Below are positions 36,698-45,801 of a stretch of 64,000 bases of DNA, in pieces. The DNA comes from Ignavibacteriaceae bacterium (lineage in GTDB: Bacteria; Bacteroidota; Ignavibacteria; Ignavibacteriales; Ignavibacteriaceae). Position 1 is the first letter of the stretch; the number at the start of each line of letters is the position of its first letter. Below the pieces are notes generated by a model that was not told the DNA's origin, did no database searches, and was given only the letters and a program-made list of their open reading frames with translations. The stretch is from contig JACZKK010000206.1 of NCBI GenBank assembly GCA_014860115.1, positions 25,440-89,439 on the forward strand, written 5' to 3'. The position numbers and the translations under genes were made by a program.

Positions 36698-36875
36698 TCT
36701 ATCCTCCGTCCCCGCAGGATTATTATAAACTATGCTACTTTTTTTGGCATTCTCTCATCTCATTTTGAAAGATTGCAGTAAGTATTTTACAGCAATTTTA
36801 CATCTTCCTGACATTCACAAACCCTCGCCGTTGTATTATCATATTAGAAAAGCCAGAAAATCAAGGAGGAATGAA

Positions 36876-37694
36876 ATGAAAAGTCAAATTGTTTTACTAT
36901 CACTTATAATATTGCTGAGTAATCTGTCTGCTCAGACCTTAAAACTCGAGGAAGCCGAAACAAAGCTAGAAGAAAAATTTGTGTACAATGTAGGCTGGAC
37001 GTTTCTTCACATCGGAACAATCACCCTCAGTACCGAGCGGCTAATTTCCTATCCCGAATTAGTGAAAATCACTATGGACATTAAAACTGCTCCGCTTCTT
37101 CCATTTATAAATATTGACGAACACAATATTGCAATTATAAGAGAGTCTGATGGAATGACCTTCTACTATTATGGGAAAGAAAAAAATGATAGACAAATTG
37201 TTGAGGTAATCAACAGGTTTTATGAATCTGAAAACTTAACCGTACATCAAGTAAAAGACTGCAGTACGGGGGAACTTATTTGCATCGATACCATCAGATA
37301 TAACGAGCCATATCTTATTGGAACTTCTTTAGTAAACTACACCAGGAATATTGCGGCAGCTGGACTAATTAAAACAGCACCAACATTACTGGGAACAAAA
37401 TTCTATCCCACAACCTTAGACTTTTGCGGTCCGGTTGAATTTGTAGAAACAGAAATCTGTGAAGAACCAGTAAGAAGTTTTAAATACACCGGTTCTGCAG
37501 AATGGGAAGGCAACGCTACTGCAGGTCTTTCCGGTGATTTTACAGGCTGGTTTTCTGATGATAGTGAGAAAGTAGTGATCTATGCTGAAATGGAAATATT
37601 ACTTGGCTCAATTGATATAGAGCTAAGTGAATTTTATAAACCCGGCTGGATACCGCCAACCAGCAAAAGCTTATTGGTTCAGACAAAAAAGTGA
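36876..37694 (+). CDS. DUF3108 family exported protein
   Basis: The 272-residue protein has a signal peptide (QIVLLSLIILLSNLSAQ) and a DUF3108 fold (EKFVYNVGWTFLHIGTITL, YYYGKEKNDRQ, GDFTGWFSDDSEKVVIYAE). The frame is open from 36732, but AAGGAGG six bases before the ATG at 36876 and the signal peptide fix the start there. DUF3108 proteins are periplasmic with unknown role; in other species they neighbour lipid or glycan genes. It lies 11 bases before a flippase-like gene, making an operon. Confidence 0.85.
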   Translation: MKSQIVLLSLIILLSNLSAQTLKLEEAETKLEEKFVYNVGWTFLHIGTITLSTERLISYPELVKITMDIKTAPLLPFINIDEHNIAIIRESDGMTFYYYGKEKNDRQIVEVINRFYESENLTVHQVKDCSTGELICIDTIRYNEPYLIGTSLVNYTRNIAAAGLIKTAPTLLGTKFYPTTLDFCGPVEFVETEICEEPVRSFKYTGSAEWEGNATAGLSGDFTGWFSDDSEKVVIYAEMEILLGSIDIELSEFYKPGWIPPTSKSLLVQTKK

Positions 37695-37705
37695 CTTAAG
37701 CAACA

Positions 37706-38788
37706 ATGTCTAATTCAGCAAGAAATAATGTATTAAAAGTATCGGTTGCCTTTCTGGCTGTTCCGATGTTCTACTTTGTTTTTAATCAATACCGTGATTT
37801 ATTTAACTGTGAGTTAATCTTATCGAAGCTTAACATAGTTGGATTATCAGCGCTCTTAACATTAATACCATACTTCTGTATTATTCTTAGCGATAGCTTT
37901 GGATGGAAACACAGCTTTGGCAAAATTAAAAACCAAATTTCTTTCGTTAAATTATTCTTGTTAAGACTTGCCACCGAAGCTTTACAAACTTCCTTGCCAG
38001 GAGGAGCTTTTTACGCTGAAATTGTTAGACCATTTCTATTAAAAAAATATTTCAAGCTGGAGTACAGTGATAGTATATCTGCCAATATTATAGCGAAGGT
38101 TAATATTTTGTTTGCACAAACTCTATTCTTCATTCTCGGAGTTGGAATGTTTACCATTTCCTTAAGAGATAGATCATTCGTTCTATCACTGCCAGAATAT
38201 TTACTGTATCCGGCTTTAGTGATTGCTGCTTTCTTTCCGATTCTTGTCACTTACATGCTTTACAGAAAAAATTTATTAATAATAATTCTTGATATTTTCA
38301 ATAAGGTCAACTTTCGGCCCTTGAAAAATTTTATTAGTAAGATAAATCCATCTGTAGTCAGGATTGATGAAACTATTTCTATCTTTTCAAGATTAAATAA
38401 AAGAGATCTTGGCCTAACAATAATTTTCTTCTTTTCAACCTGGATTCTGATGGCAATCGAATCGCTTATAATCTTAAGAATGATAGGAGCCAGTGCCGAT
38501 ATTTTTCAGGTAATACTAATTGAATCATTAATTTCATTTGTAAGAATGATATTCTTCTTTATTCCGGGTGCAGTTGGTCCGCAAGACGTTGTTATAGTAA
38601 TTTTATTTAATCTGGTTGGCATCTCTGATCCACAATCAAACGCCATAGTATTCGTATTGCTGAAGCGTGCAAAAGAATTTATCTGGATTGTAACGGGATA
38701 TATTCTGTTGCTTTTGATAGGTGTGCGTCCTTTTAAATTAATACTCAGTAAAAAAATTGAGTTAACTCCCGTTAAAGAAATCTTATAA
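37706..38788 (+). CDS. Lysylphosphatidylglycerol synthase TM region / UPF0104 membrane protein
   Basis: The 360-residue product has about eight to nine membrane helices and the family pattern of AglD/MprF-type flippase domains: LATEALQTSLPGGAFYAEIVRP near residues 90-110 and MIFFFIPGAVGPQDVVIVILF near 285-305 (quoted by their cores LPGGAFYAEIVRP and IPGAVGPQD). Such domains flip or bind lipids, often with glycosyl or aminoacyl lipids. It follows DUF3108 by 11 bases. Its end overlaps the convergent epimerase gene by six bases. Confidence 0.82.
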   Translation: MSNSARNNVLKVSVAFLAVPMFYFVFNQYRDLFNCELILSKLNIVGLSALLTLIPYFCIILSDSFGWKHSFGKIKNQISFVKLFLLRLATEALQTSLPGGAFYAEIVRPFLLKKYFKLEYSDSISANIIAKVNILFAQTLFFILGVGMFTISLRDRSFVLSLPEYLLYPALVIAAFFPILVTYMLYRKNLLIIILDIFNKVNFRPLKNFISKINPSVVRIDETISIFSRLNKRDLGLTIIFFFSTWILMAIESLIILRMIGASADIFQVILIESLISFVRMIFFFIPGAVGPQDVVIVILFNLVGISDPQSNAIVFVLLKRAKEFIWIVTGYILLLLIGVRPFKLILSKKIELTPVKEIL

Positions 38789-39769
38789 AGTTTTAAGCCA
38801 GTTAACGGTTTTTTTAAGTGCGGTGTTTAATGGTGTGATTTTGTAATTCAATTCTCGCATAGCTTTTTCAGAAGATATTTTCTGACTTTCAAGAACGTAA
38901 TTGAGCCATTCTTTTGTGATTATTGGATTTTTTCCCAGAAGCTTTGATGCAAACACAATCATTGATATTAAAGACAATGCTGTTGAACGTTTTAATTTTA
39001 TTTTAAGGTGAGTTTTACTGCAAATTTCATCTGCCATTTTATAAACATTTGCAAGGGTTTCATTTTCGCCGCCCAGAATATATCTCTGGTTAAAAATATC
39101 TTTTGTCGCCGCGGATACGATTCCGCTGGCAACATCATCAACAAAAGACCAGCTTGCAAATTGATTACCAGAATCGATAAGGAATGGAAGCTTATTTTTT
39201 AAATAAAGCCGAAGTGCTTTTGTTGCACCATTTGCATCATTAAGCGGACCTATACCAAACATTCTTTGCGGATAAATAATTATATATGGAAGTCCTTTAT
39301 TTCCATAATTTATAACTAAATCCTCAGCCTTTCCTTTTGTCTCTGCATACTTGCTGAAATATTTTTCTGGCTTACGCAGAGATTCCTCACTCACTAATGA
39401 ATCTGGAATGATTGAATGAGCTGAAAGACTGGAAGTAAACACAAATTTTTTAACTTTATTCTGCTTAGAGGCCATAAGCAGGTTTTCCGTTCCCACAAAA
39501 TTTGAGCTAAAATATTCTTCAGGATTATCAGTTGCAGCACTAACTCTGGCCGCAAGATGAATTACGACATCGCATCCGGAAAGAGAATTATTTATTACGT
39601 TTAGGTTATTAAGATTTCCCTCAAATATTTTTAACGAGGGATGGTTTGCTATATTTAGTTTTATAGAATTTCTTACGAGCACATTCACCTGGTGTTTGTC
39701 TTCAAGTAAAAAACGCAGCACGTAACTGCCAATAAATCCTGTTCCCCCTGTTAGCATAATTTTCATCAT
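38783..39769 (-). CDS. NAD(P)-dependent epimerase/dehydratase (extended SDR)
   Basis: The 328-residue protein starts with TGGTGFIGSYVLRFLL (NAD-binding TGxxGFIG), has DVVIHLAARVSA, the catalytic triad YAETKGKAE (Tyr-x3-Lys), and FVDDVASGI. It acts on a nucleotide sugar, sterol or flavonoid-like substrate that cannot be fixed from sequence. Its ATG overlaps the stop of the GMC oxidoreductase by one base (TAATG), preceded by AGGA, so translation of the two was coupled. The upstream oxidoreductase is now interrupted, which may affect this gene. Confidence 0.9.
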   Translation of the reverse strand: MMKIMLTGGTGFIGSYVLRFLLEDKHQVNVLVRNSIKLNIANHPSLKIFEGNLNNLNVINNSLSGCDVVIHLAARVSAATDNPEEYFSSNFVGTENLLMASKQNKVKKFVFTSSLSAHSIIPDSLVSEESLRKPEKYFSKYAETKGKAEDLVINYGNKGLPYIIIYPQRMFGIGPLNDANGATKALRLYLKNKLPFLIDSGNQFASWSFVDDVASGIVSAATKDIFNQRYILGGENETLANVYKMADEICSKTHLKIKLKRSTALSLISMIVFASKLLGKNPIITKEWLNYVLESQKISSEKAMRELNYKITPLNTALKKTVNWLKTL

Positions 39770-41295
39770 TAATTCCTGCGATAGTTTTCCACAATTAGCT
39801 TTGTCATTCGTTCAGCATTTGCAAGGATTGTCAGATAAGGATTAACTGCAAGCGACGATGGAATTACTGCTCCATCCGTAATAAATAAGCCTGGATAATT
39901 AAACATTTCTCCTTTTGAGCTCACCACACCCCGATCAATATTATCAGCCATTCTGCATGAACTGGTCATATGGGCTGTTGTTATATGAATGTCGTTGTAT
40001 TCGTTTCCTTCGCCATCAATGAAATAAAGATTAACAATCTTTGCACCATTTCTTCTGAAAATTGAATGAAGCAATTCAACAGTGTTCTTATAGTATTCTC
40101 TGAACCGGTCATCAATTTTTAAATAAGGTTTGAACCCGCCGTTGCCGTTTTTTATCAGTTCCGCTGAGGAGGTTGAAAGTCCCAGGGCATAAAGTACAAA
40201 AGCTCTTCTTCTGTAATTTTTCATAAAATCAACGTGTGCGGATCCCCACCAGGAAGGATTTCTTTCATCATCTTCAACCCTGAAGTGAGCTGTTGATACA
40301 GCATCAACTGGCAGTGGCTTAGAGGTTGAAATAGTTATTCCCCTTGATTCAAGAAACTCATAGCTTACAACACCCGGATGAGATTGACCAACAAACATAT
40401 CTCCCTTAATAAAATCGGGAGGAAGAAGTCCCAAAGTTTTTACACTTCCGTTCACATTAATATTTCTCCCAATGTGTTCGCTGGCATGTTCAAAATATTT
40501 TTTGGAGTTCAATAAAAGGATAGCGGTACCAACTGTGCCTGCTGCAAGAATTAATATTTTGGCGAAAATGGTTATTCTCTCCTTATCGGTATCTGAAAAA
40601 GCATTGGCCTGATAGCGGTACGGAATATCTGCTATTTTATTTTGATGTTGATGCAGATACCCATTTTAAAATAAAGGAATGATTTGTTCTGCCTGAATAT
40701 TTGTTAGTGATTTGAGTCCGTGACTTTCGGCTTTTCGGAAATATGTAGTAATCAAATTCTGTTTTGAACCAAACGTACATCCGGCAACACAGTAGCTGGC
40801 GCCTCTGCAATCTTTAACCGAGTAATTAACCCTATCAACTGAGTAGCCCAGATTACTCATCAATTTGCAGAACACGATACCATTTTTAGGAATTTCTTCC
40901 TTAGCTATCTGATGAACATTCATATTGACTTCAGAGATTTCATAAAAAGGATCGAGAGTTTTTCTTGTTATCCCGATTGGCCATAGTTTATTTCCGCCCT
41001 CATCCTTAAGATCGAATGCAATTGAGGGAGCTCTGAATGAAACCATTTCATAAAAACCGGAACCTCCGCCCAGACCTTCGGCAAAAGTAAATTGTACTCC
41101 ATTACCCTTAATACTTTTAATGTATTTAAGAAGATATTTTGGGTCCATTGTCTGCTTGAAATCTTTCTCAGGCACTATGTTATTGCCCTTTTCAATCATT
41201 AAGACATCATATCCTCTTTCAGTAAAATGTAAGGCGGATGGTGCAGCACCGAAACCACTTCCTATAATTAATACTTCTGCTTTTAAAGTTTTCAT
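39769..41295 (-). pseudogene. GMC-family oxidoreductase interrupted by one in-frame stop
   Basis: The frame spans 509 codons with a single TAA at 40666-40668. The N-terminal part (209 residues) has the FAD motif IIGSGFGAAPSA and AEGLGGGSGFYE. After the stop the same frame continues without gap through NGYLHQHQNKIADIPY, ILILAAGTVGTAILL and the C-terminal GLFITDGAVIPSSLAVNPYLTI, which completes a normal GMC/cholesterol-oxidase-like protein. It is thus a nonsense mutation, a sequencing error, or readthrough. AAGGAG precedes the ATG. It lies 25 bases after a probable small-subunit gene and was likely a periplasmic or membrane-linked dehydrogenase. Confidence 0.85.
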
Positions 41296-41320
41296 TTTGT
41301 TCTCCTTTTATGCTTCATTT

Positions 41321-41971
41321 TTACCATGGATGACCACTAAGAGAAAGTTCTTTCTTGAAAACACTATGTGCGAAAGGATATGTGATTTCTCTTTTTTCAT
41401 ATCCATTATTTCTTCCGGGGAAAGCAATTAATTTGCAGCCTTTTTCTTCGTTGTAAACGGCTCCGAAATACGCCACCTGCGCCATTAGTATAGCCCCTTT
41501 ATATAAACGAACTGTTAGTTCTCTTCCGGATAATGCAGATTGTATTACTGTAGTTCTATCCTCTAGAGAGAGGGAGCAAAAATTCCCAATACCAAAAAAT
41601 TTTTTAGCTCGCTTGTTCAAATCGAAAATGAAATAACCACAATAAGTATGAAATGGATAAAAACTATCTTCATACATCTTTACAAGAAATTTGTCATCTC
41701 CATCAGCCTCTGGTATTATTGTGGTTACAAACGCACGCAGGGACATCTCTTTCAAAATCTGATTTTTACAGTACTTATGCGGGAAAAGTCTCAATACCAT
41801 TTGTAATGCGTGAGGTATTGATAACACATCGATTTTATATGTTTTGGTGCTGCAATCATATCTTCTCAGCCTGCTCAGCAAATCAGAAATGCTTTCGGAG
41901 CTCATCCCGCCCTTATTCCTGGAGTTTTTACCAAATATTTTCTTTATAGAAAGTAAGAATAGTTTTTTCAT
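41321..41971 (-). CDS. Gluconate 2-dehydrogenase subunit 3-like small subunit
   Basis: The 216-residue product contains MSLRAFVTTIIPEADGDD, the typical beginning of the gluconate-2-dehydrogenase subunit 3 family, and a helical C-terminal half with FDLNKRAKKFF and SLEDRTTVIQ. The family partners GMC oxidoreductases and often carries the Tat signal for the complex; here the N-terminus is basic (KKLFLLSIKKIFGKNSRNK) without a twin-arginine motif. It heads the operon with the interrupted GMC gene and the epimerase. GAGGAAG precedes the ATG. The assignment is by pattern and moderate. Confidence 0.65.
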   Translation of the reverse strand: MKKLFLLSIKKIFGKNSRNKGGMSSESISDLLSRLRRYDCSTKTYKIDVLSIPHALQMVLRLFPHKYCKNQILKEMSLRAFVTTIIPEADGDDKFLVKMYEDSFYPFHTYCGYFIFDLNKRAKKFFGIGNFCSLSLEDRTTVIQSALSGRELTVRLYKGAILMAQVAYFGAVYNEEKGCKLIAFPGRNNGYEKREITYPFAHSVFKKELSLSGHPW

Positions 41972-42218
41972 TTTTCTTCCTCATGTGATATTCTTTTCAC
42001 TTTAATAGTACACATAAAGATGCGTCGAGCTGTCAGTAAAATGTCAGAGTGTTGTAAAAGTTTCTGTAAGGTGAAGGAGAAAAGAGGGAATGATTTAACT
42101 TTAGATTATTCTGCTAACAATGATTGAAAATCAGAAAAAACATTTATCATCCATATTGATCGGCAGAATAAGTTAAATATTGAAGTGCTTTTTGATAATC
42201 AGTTCAGACAAATAGTCC

Positions 42219-43169
42219 TCACTTCCTCAAAAACTCTCTTATCACATCAAAAAGTTTGGAGGGTTCTTCTACCTGCGGATTGTGTCCGCTTTTTTCAAAC
42301 ATAACAAATTCAGCCTGCGGACAATATTTTTTATACTCTACCATCATGCGCGGGACAGCGACGCGGTCATAGCGTCCGCCGTAAATGAGTATCGGCATCT
42401 TCAGATCTTTTAGCTGCTTCCTGTAATCAAAAGCCCCGATATCACTGGTGAGTTCAAAGTCGCCGTCTCTGCCAACCATCTGGTAATATACTTTTCTGCT
42501 TTGGGGATTTGGATACGGTTTTCTTCCGCGGGGTTTGAAATTCTCCGGGTTATAAGCATACAAAAATCCGTAAGGCACGCGTCCGTAAATTTCCTGATGA
42601 ACCGAATCGCTCGAAACAGCACCCTGCTCTCTTATGTGCATCAGTTCTTCCCAGACTTCAGGATAATTTGTTTTTATTTCGTGATTGGAGTTGTCGCAAT
42701 TCTCCTGCCACATCAAATAGCTGTGAAATGAATTTGCGACTATCAGGTGAGAAACATTCTGCGAATATTTAATTGCGTAACCCTGTGCAACTACTCCACC
42801 GTATGAATGACCAAGAATATTAATTTTATCAAAACCCATTGCGATGCGCAATCCTTCGAGGTCTTCAATATCTCTTTCCAGAGTATACTCGGTAACAAAT
42901 TTTGCTGTATCAGATTTCCCTCTTCCAAAAGCATCATAATAAACCAGTGTGTTTGTGGTGGATAACGAGTCGAAATGTCTTAAGCCATAATGCGTACCGC
43001 CAGGACCGCCCGCAATAAAAAATAAAGGCTCACCTTCACCAAAGCTTAGCGTCCAGAGCTTTGCACTGTTTACTTCAAAATATTTTCCGTCTGTTTCGCT
43101 GTCGGGAAATTGTGCGTAGACATTTAAACTTATTATTAATAAGAAGAGAATTGTAATTCGGATTTTCAT
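42219..43169 (-). CDS. Exported alpha/beta-hydrolase, proline iminopeptidase-like
   Basis: The 316-residue protein has a signal peptide (ITILFLLIISLNVYAQ) and an S33-type fold: FIAGGPGGTHYG (oxyanion, like HGGPG), YYDAFGRGKSD, nucleophile elbow GHSYGG, LIYGGRYDRVA with the acid Asp, and catalytic His in SGHNPQVEEP. Aminopeptidase activity is likely but a different esterase or amidase is possible. A partial, decayed paralogue occurs at 36574-36697. It is monocistronic. Confidence 0.88.
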   Translation of the reverse strand: MKIRITILFLLIISLNVYAQFPDSETDGKYFEVNSAKLWTLSFGEGEPLFFIAGGPGGTHYGLRHFDSLSTTNTLVYYDAFGRGKSDTAKFVTEYTLERDIEDLEGLRIAMGFDKINILGHSYGGVVAQGYAIKYSQNVSHLIVANSFHSYLMWQENCDNSNHEIKTNYPEVWEELMHIREQGAVSSDSVHQEIYGRVPYGFLYAYNPENFKPRGRKPYPNPQSRKVYYQMVGRDGDFELTSDIGAFDYRKQLKDLKMPILIYGGRYDRVAVPRMMVEYKKYCPQAEFVMFEKSGHNPQVEEPSKLFDVIREFLRK

Positions 43170-43584
43170 AAATCATCCTGAAACTTTTAAGTAGAGAAAA
43201 GAATTTTGTTTGGTAAAATAATACTTTTGACATAGTCATGCTGAATTTATTTCGGCATCTTAAATTTAAAAAAGGAACAGATACTGAAATGAGTACAGTG
43301 TGATAGCCTTTCAACTAATGTTCATTGGGTTCTGTCATCCCCGTGATTCTGTCCATCGAAGGCTGATTATTCGGAAGGCCCGGAAAGCTAAGTATGGCAA
43401 ATTCCGGACTCATTACATTCGTCGAAATGATGACAACCGATTGTTCTGCAACTCTCTATGAATTATCCGGCAGAATCTATTTTCGGCTACAATGTTGTTA
43501 CAATGCAAATATTGATAACCAGACTATTTTATCTGATTACAAATTTATTTATGTTTCGTCAAAACAACAAAAGGATTAGAATAA
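43170..43584. other. Gene-free stretch upstream of the TonB receptor
   Basis: About 415 bases between divergent genes. It holds a decayed GTCATCCC...ATTCCGGAC repeat (43333-43412). I looked for a cobalamin-type riboswitch and found no B12-box-like sequence. The AAAGGA of the receptor lies at the right end. Confidence 0.5.
43333..43412. repeat. Decayed dispersed repeat (GTCATCCC ... ATTCCGGACT)
   Basis: Ends resemble the GTCATTCCGGACTTGATCC unit at 47091-47116 but the centre is longer and unpaired, with GGAAGGCCCGGAAAGC inside. Confidence 0.4.
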
Positions 43585-45444
43585 ATGAGAATAAAAATCT
43601 CAACTCTTTTTATTAGCATAATATTATTATCGAACAGCCTACATGCACAGTGGAGCGATAGCTTAAAGATATATTGGCTCGAGCCAGTCGAGGTCACTTC
43701 ACAAAAACTTAGTCTTGGCGATTATCAAACACCGGTTGAAAAAGATAATCTTTCTTCCCTGCTAAACAGGAACGGCTTTAATCTTATTCGCAAGGGAGTA
43801 TTCTTTGCACAGGATATTTATGCGGATGGATTTAAGAAGGGAGACGTATCGGTGGTTGTTGATGGTGAGCGATATCATTGCGCCTGTCCAAACAGAATGG
43901 ATTCTCCGTTATCACGTGTTAATCCATTGGAACTTGAATCACTCGAGCTGAATAAAACTGCAGGCAATATTCAAAGCGGATTGGGAGGCAAAGTTTCTTT
44001 TCACAGAGCAGTTCCTTTAGAACCAATTTCACTCAAAGCAGGATTATCCGGTTCTTCTGCTGCTTCGCAAAGCTTTGATGGCTCTCTTTCTGCCGAAGGC
44101 TTTAACCAAAGACTTTCTGCAAGATATTCGGCAGGACTTCCGTATGAAGATGCTGACGGAAGAACCTTTAAAGATTTATACGGTTATGAAGACAACTTCA
44201 GATATACACTCGCAGAAGCGACTTTTAATGGATCTTCATCTGTATGGAAATATGGCGCAACATTCACTTACACTGAGAATGTTTCATTCCCTTATTTAAA
44301 GATGGATGAAAGAGATAACAAAGTCATAAGTACGCATTTAAGTTATAACGAGAACAAGATATATTTCAACTATACACATCATGTGATGGACAATGATCTG
44401 CGGCAGTCAACAATGTTTATGGAAAGCATCGGAAAAAATTTAACGATCGGTGCAGTCGGGAACTTTTATGATTTCTATTTCAGGAACTGGAATCTTGATA
44501 ATGTAATGATTATGCCAACGATGACATTGAACAATAATATGATGCCAAATGTGAATACTTTTTATGGAGCTGTTAACAAGTCATTGAACTTTGATAAATT
44601 CACACTTTCTGGAAAAGCAGGAGTTTCGTACCAGACTGTGGGCGAAGAAGAGAGACTGGATTTTTATAAATCATTATATCCCGATGCTGAAGGAAACAGA
44701 TGGTTCCCTGTTTTTGGTTTGAGCGCAAACTACTCAACATCTTTGAATGAAGATTGGGGAACGGGTGCAATTATCGAAGCAGCATCTGAAGCACCGGAAA
44801 CTGAATATCTTTTTATAGCTATTCAAAGACCGATGACAAATCCAAACTGGTCGGGCAATCCAACACTTAATCAACCGGTAAGAGGAACTGTAAGGGGCTC
44901 TATTAATTACCAGCGGATAAGACTTGAAGCGTTTGCAACTCAAGCTTGGAATTACGTAAATCTTACGAATAAATCCCTCGGCATGAAACCGTACACCACT
45001 TATGAAAATGTGAACGCATACTTCCTGGGGCTTAACTTTGGTTTTGAATGGAAATTTATTCAGCTGAATGCATCATATACTTACGCACAGAACACAACAA
45101 ATGATTCACCGCTTTCTGAAATTCAGCCTTTAAGTATTTCAACTAGTCTCACTTCGCCTGCGTTTTACAACACATTAGTTTACCTTAAACACACTTACAA
45201 CGATGCACAATTGAGAGTTGATGAGCTGCTAAATGAATCAACCACGCCCGCCTGGAACAGGATTGATATTGGTGCGGTTTATAATGCAAGCACGTTTCTC
45301 ATTTCACTCGAAGTTGAAAACATTACTAATGCTCTTTACTACCAGCATCTTTCATATTTAAGAGATCCGTTTGCATCCGGCAGCAGAGTGTTTGAGGCGG
45401 GAACAACAGTGAGGTTAAATTTTAGATTGAATCAGATGTTGTGA
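43585..45444 (+). CDS. TonB-dependent receptor-like outer-membrane protein with Cys-rich plug motif
   Basis: The 619-residue protein has a signal peptide (LFISIILLSNSLHAQ), a plug domain (VEVTSQKLSLGDYQTP to about residue 150) and a barrel ending in RLNFRLNQML. The plug carries YHCACPNRMDSP, with H98, C99, C101, M105 and D106 close together, an unusual potential metal site. The full barrel is shorter than most TonB receptors, and no carboxypeptidase-like N-terminal extension is present. Substrate unknown; metal uptake is a reasonable guess. AAAGGA precedes the ATG. Confidence 0.85.
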   Translation: MRIKISTLFISIILLSNSLHAQWSDSLKIYWLEPVEVTSQKLSLGDYQTPVEKDNLSSLLNRNGFNLIRKGVFFAQDIYADGFKKGDVSVVVDGERYHCACPNRMDSPLSRVNPLELESLELNKTAGNIQSGLGGKVSFHRAVPLEPISLKAGLSGSSAASQSFDGSLSAEGFNQRLSARYSAGLPYEDADGRTFKDLYGYEDNFRYTLAEATFNGSSSVWKYGATFTYTENVSFPYLKMDERDNKVISTHLSYNENKIYFNYTHHVMDNDLRQSTMFMESIGKNLTIGAVGNFYDFYFRNWNLDNVMIMPTMTLNNNMMPNVNTFYGAVNKSLNFDKFTLSGKAGVSYQTVGEEERLDFYKSLYPDAEGNRWFPVFGLSANYSTSLNEDWGTGAIIEAASEAPETEYLFIAIQRPMTNPNWSGNPTLNQPVRGTVRGSINYQRIRLEAFATQAWNYVNLTNKSLGMKPYTTYENVNAYFLGLNFGFEWKFIQLNASYTYAQNTTNDSPLSEIQPLSISTSLTSPAFYNTLVYLKHTYNDAQLRVDELLNESTTPAWNRIDIGAVYNASTFLISLEVENITNALYYQHLSYLRDPFASGSRVFEAGTTVRLNFRLNQML

Positions 45445-45801
45445 GCTAATAATTGTGCTATTAAATAAAGTGTCCTTCCCGCAAGTCCCGACTTTGTCGG
45501 GACGCGTCGGGAATCTGATCGTTGATTCCGGACTCTCCACCTCTAGTGGACTCTAACGACCGGTATGACGGGATATAGTCTCTTTCCTTTTCTAAAGCAA
45601 CTATCAACTTCCAATTACATTATTTGAGTTGTAGCTTAATAAGTGTAACTTAGCGTAGTTGATTTTTAAAATAGGCCTTCATTCTCACATATCTGATAGC
45701 ACTTTTTTACAAATCTTAATTTATTAACCCGCTGTAAAGACATTTCTGTTCTGATTAGACCGTGAAATAGTTTTCTTACGGCAAATTAAACAGAAAGTTT
45801 T
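45445..45801. other. Gene-free stretch with compound palindromes
   Basis: About 357 bases. The left 120 bases are a compound repeat (see 45471-45568). The remainder is AT-rich and must carry the promoter of the helicase gene; nothing else is recognised. Confidence 0.5.
45471..45568. repeat. Compound dispersed repeat, includes GTCCCGAC-TTT-GTCGGGAC
   Basis: A perfect 8-bp stem with loop TTT (45485-45503) is followed by GTCGGGAATC, GATTCCGGAC, CTAGTGGAC and a final GGTATGACGGGAT, outer parts of the same family as GTCATTCC...GGAATC. Confidence 0.6.

Larger units (their letters stand above)
36512..36875. other. Gene-free stretch holding a repeat and an alpha/beta-hydrolase remnant
   Basis: 364 bases. 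It contains a GTCATTC...GGAATCC palindrome (36519-36564), the remnant gene piece with insert (36574-36697), and then AT-rich DNA leading to the strong Shine-Dalgarno site of the DUF3108 gene. Confidence 0.7.

Noticed and set aside
43170..43584. Riboswitch (cobalamin type) before the TonB-type receptor
   Set aside because: No B12-box-like conserved sequence or clear four-way junction is visible; the region is mostly a decayed repeat.
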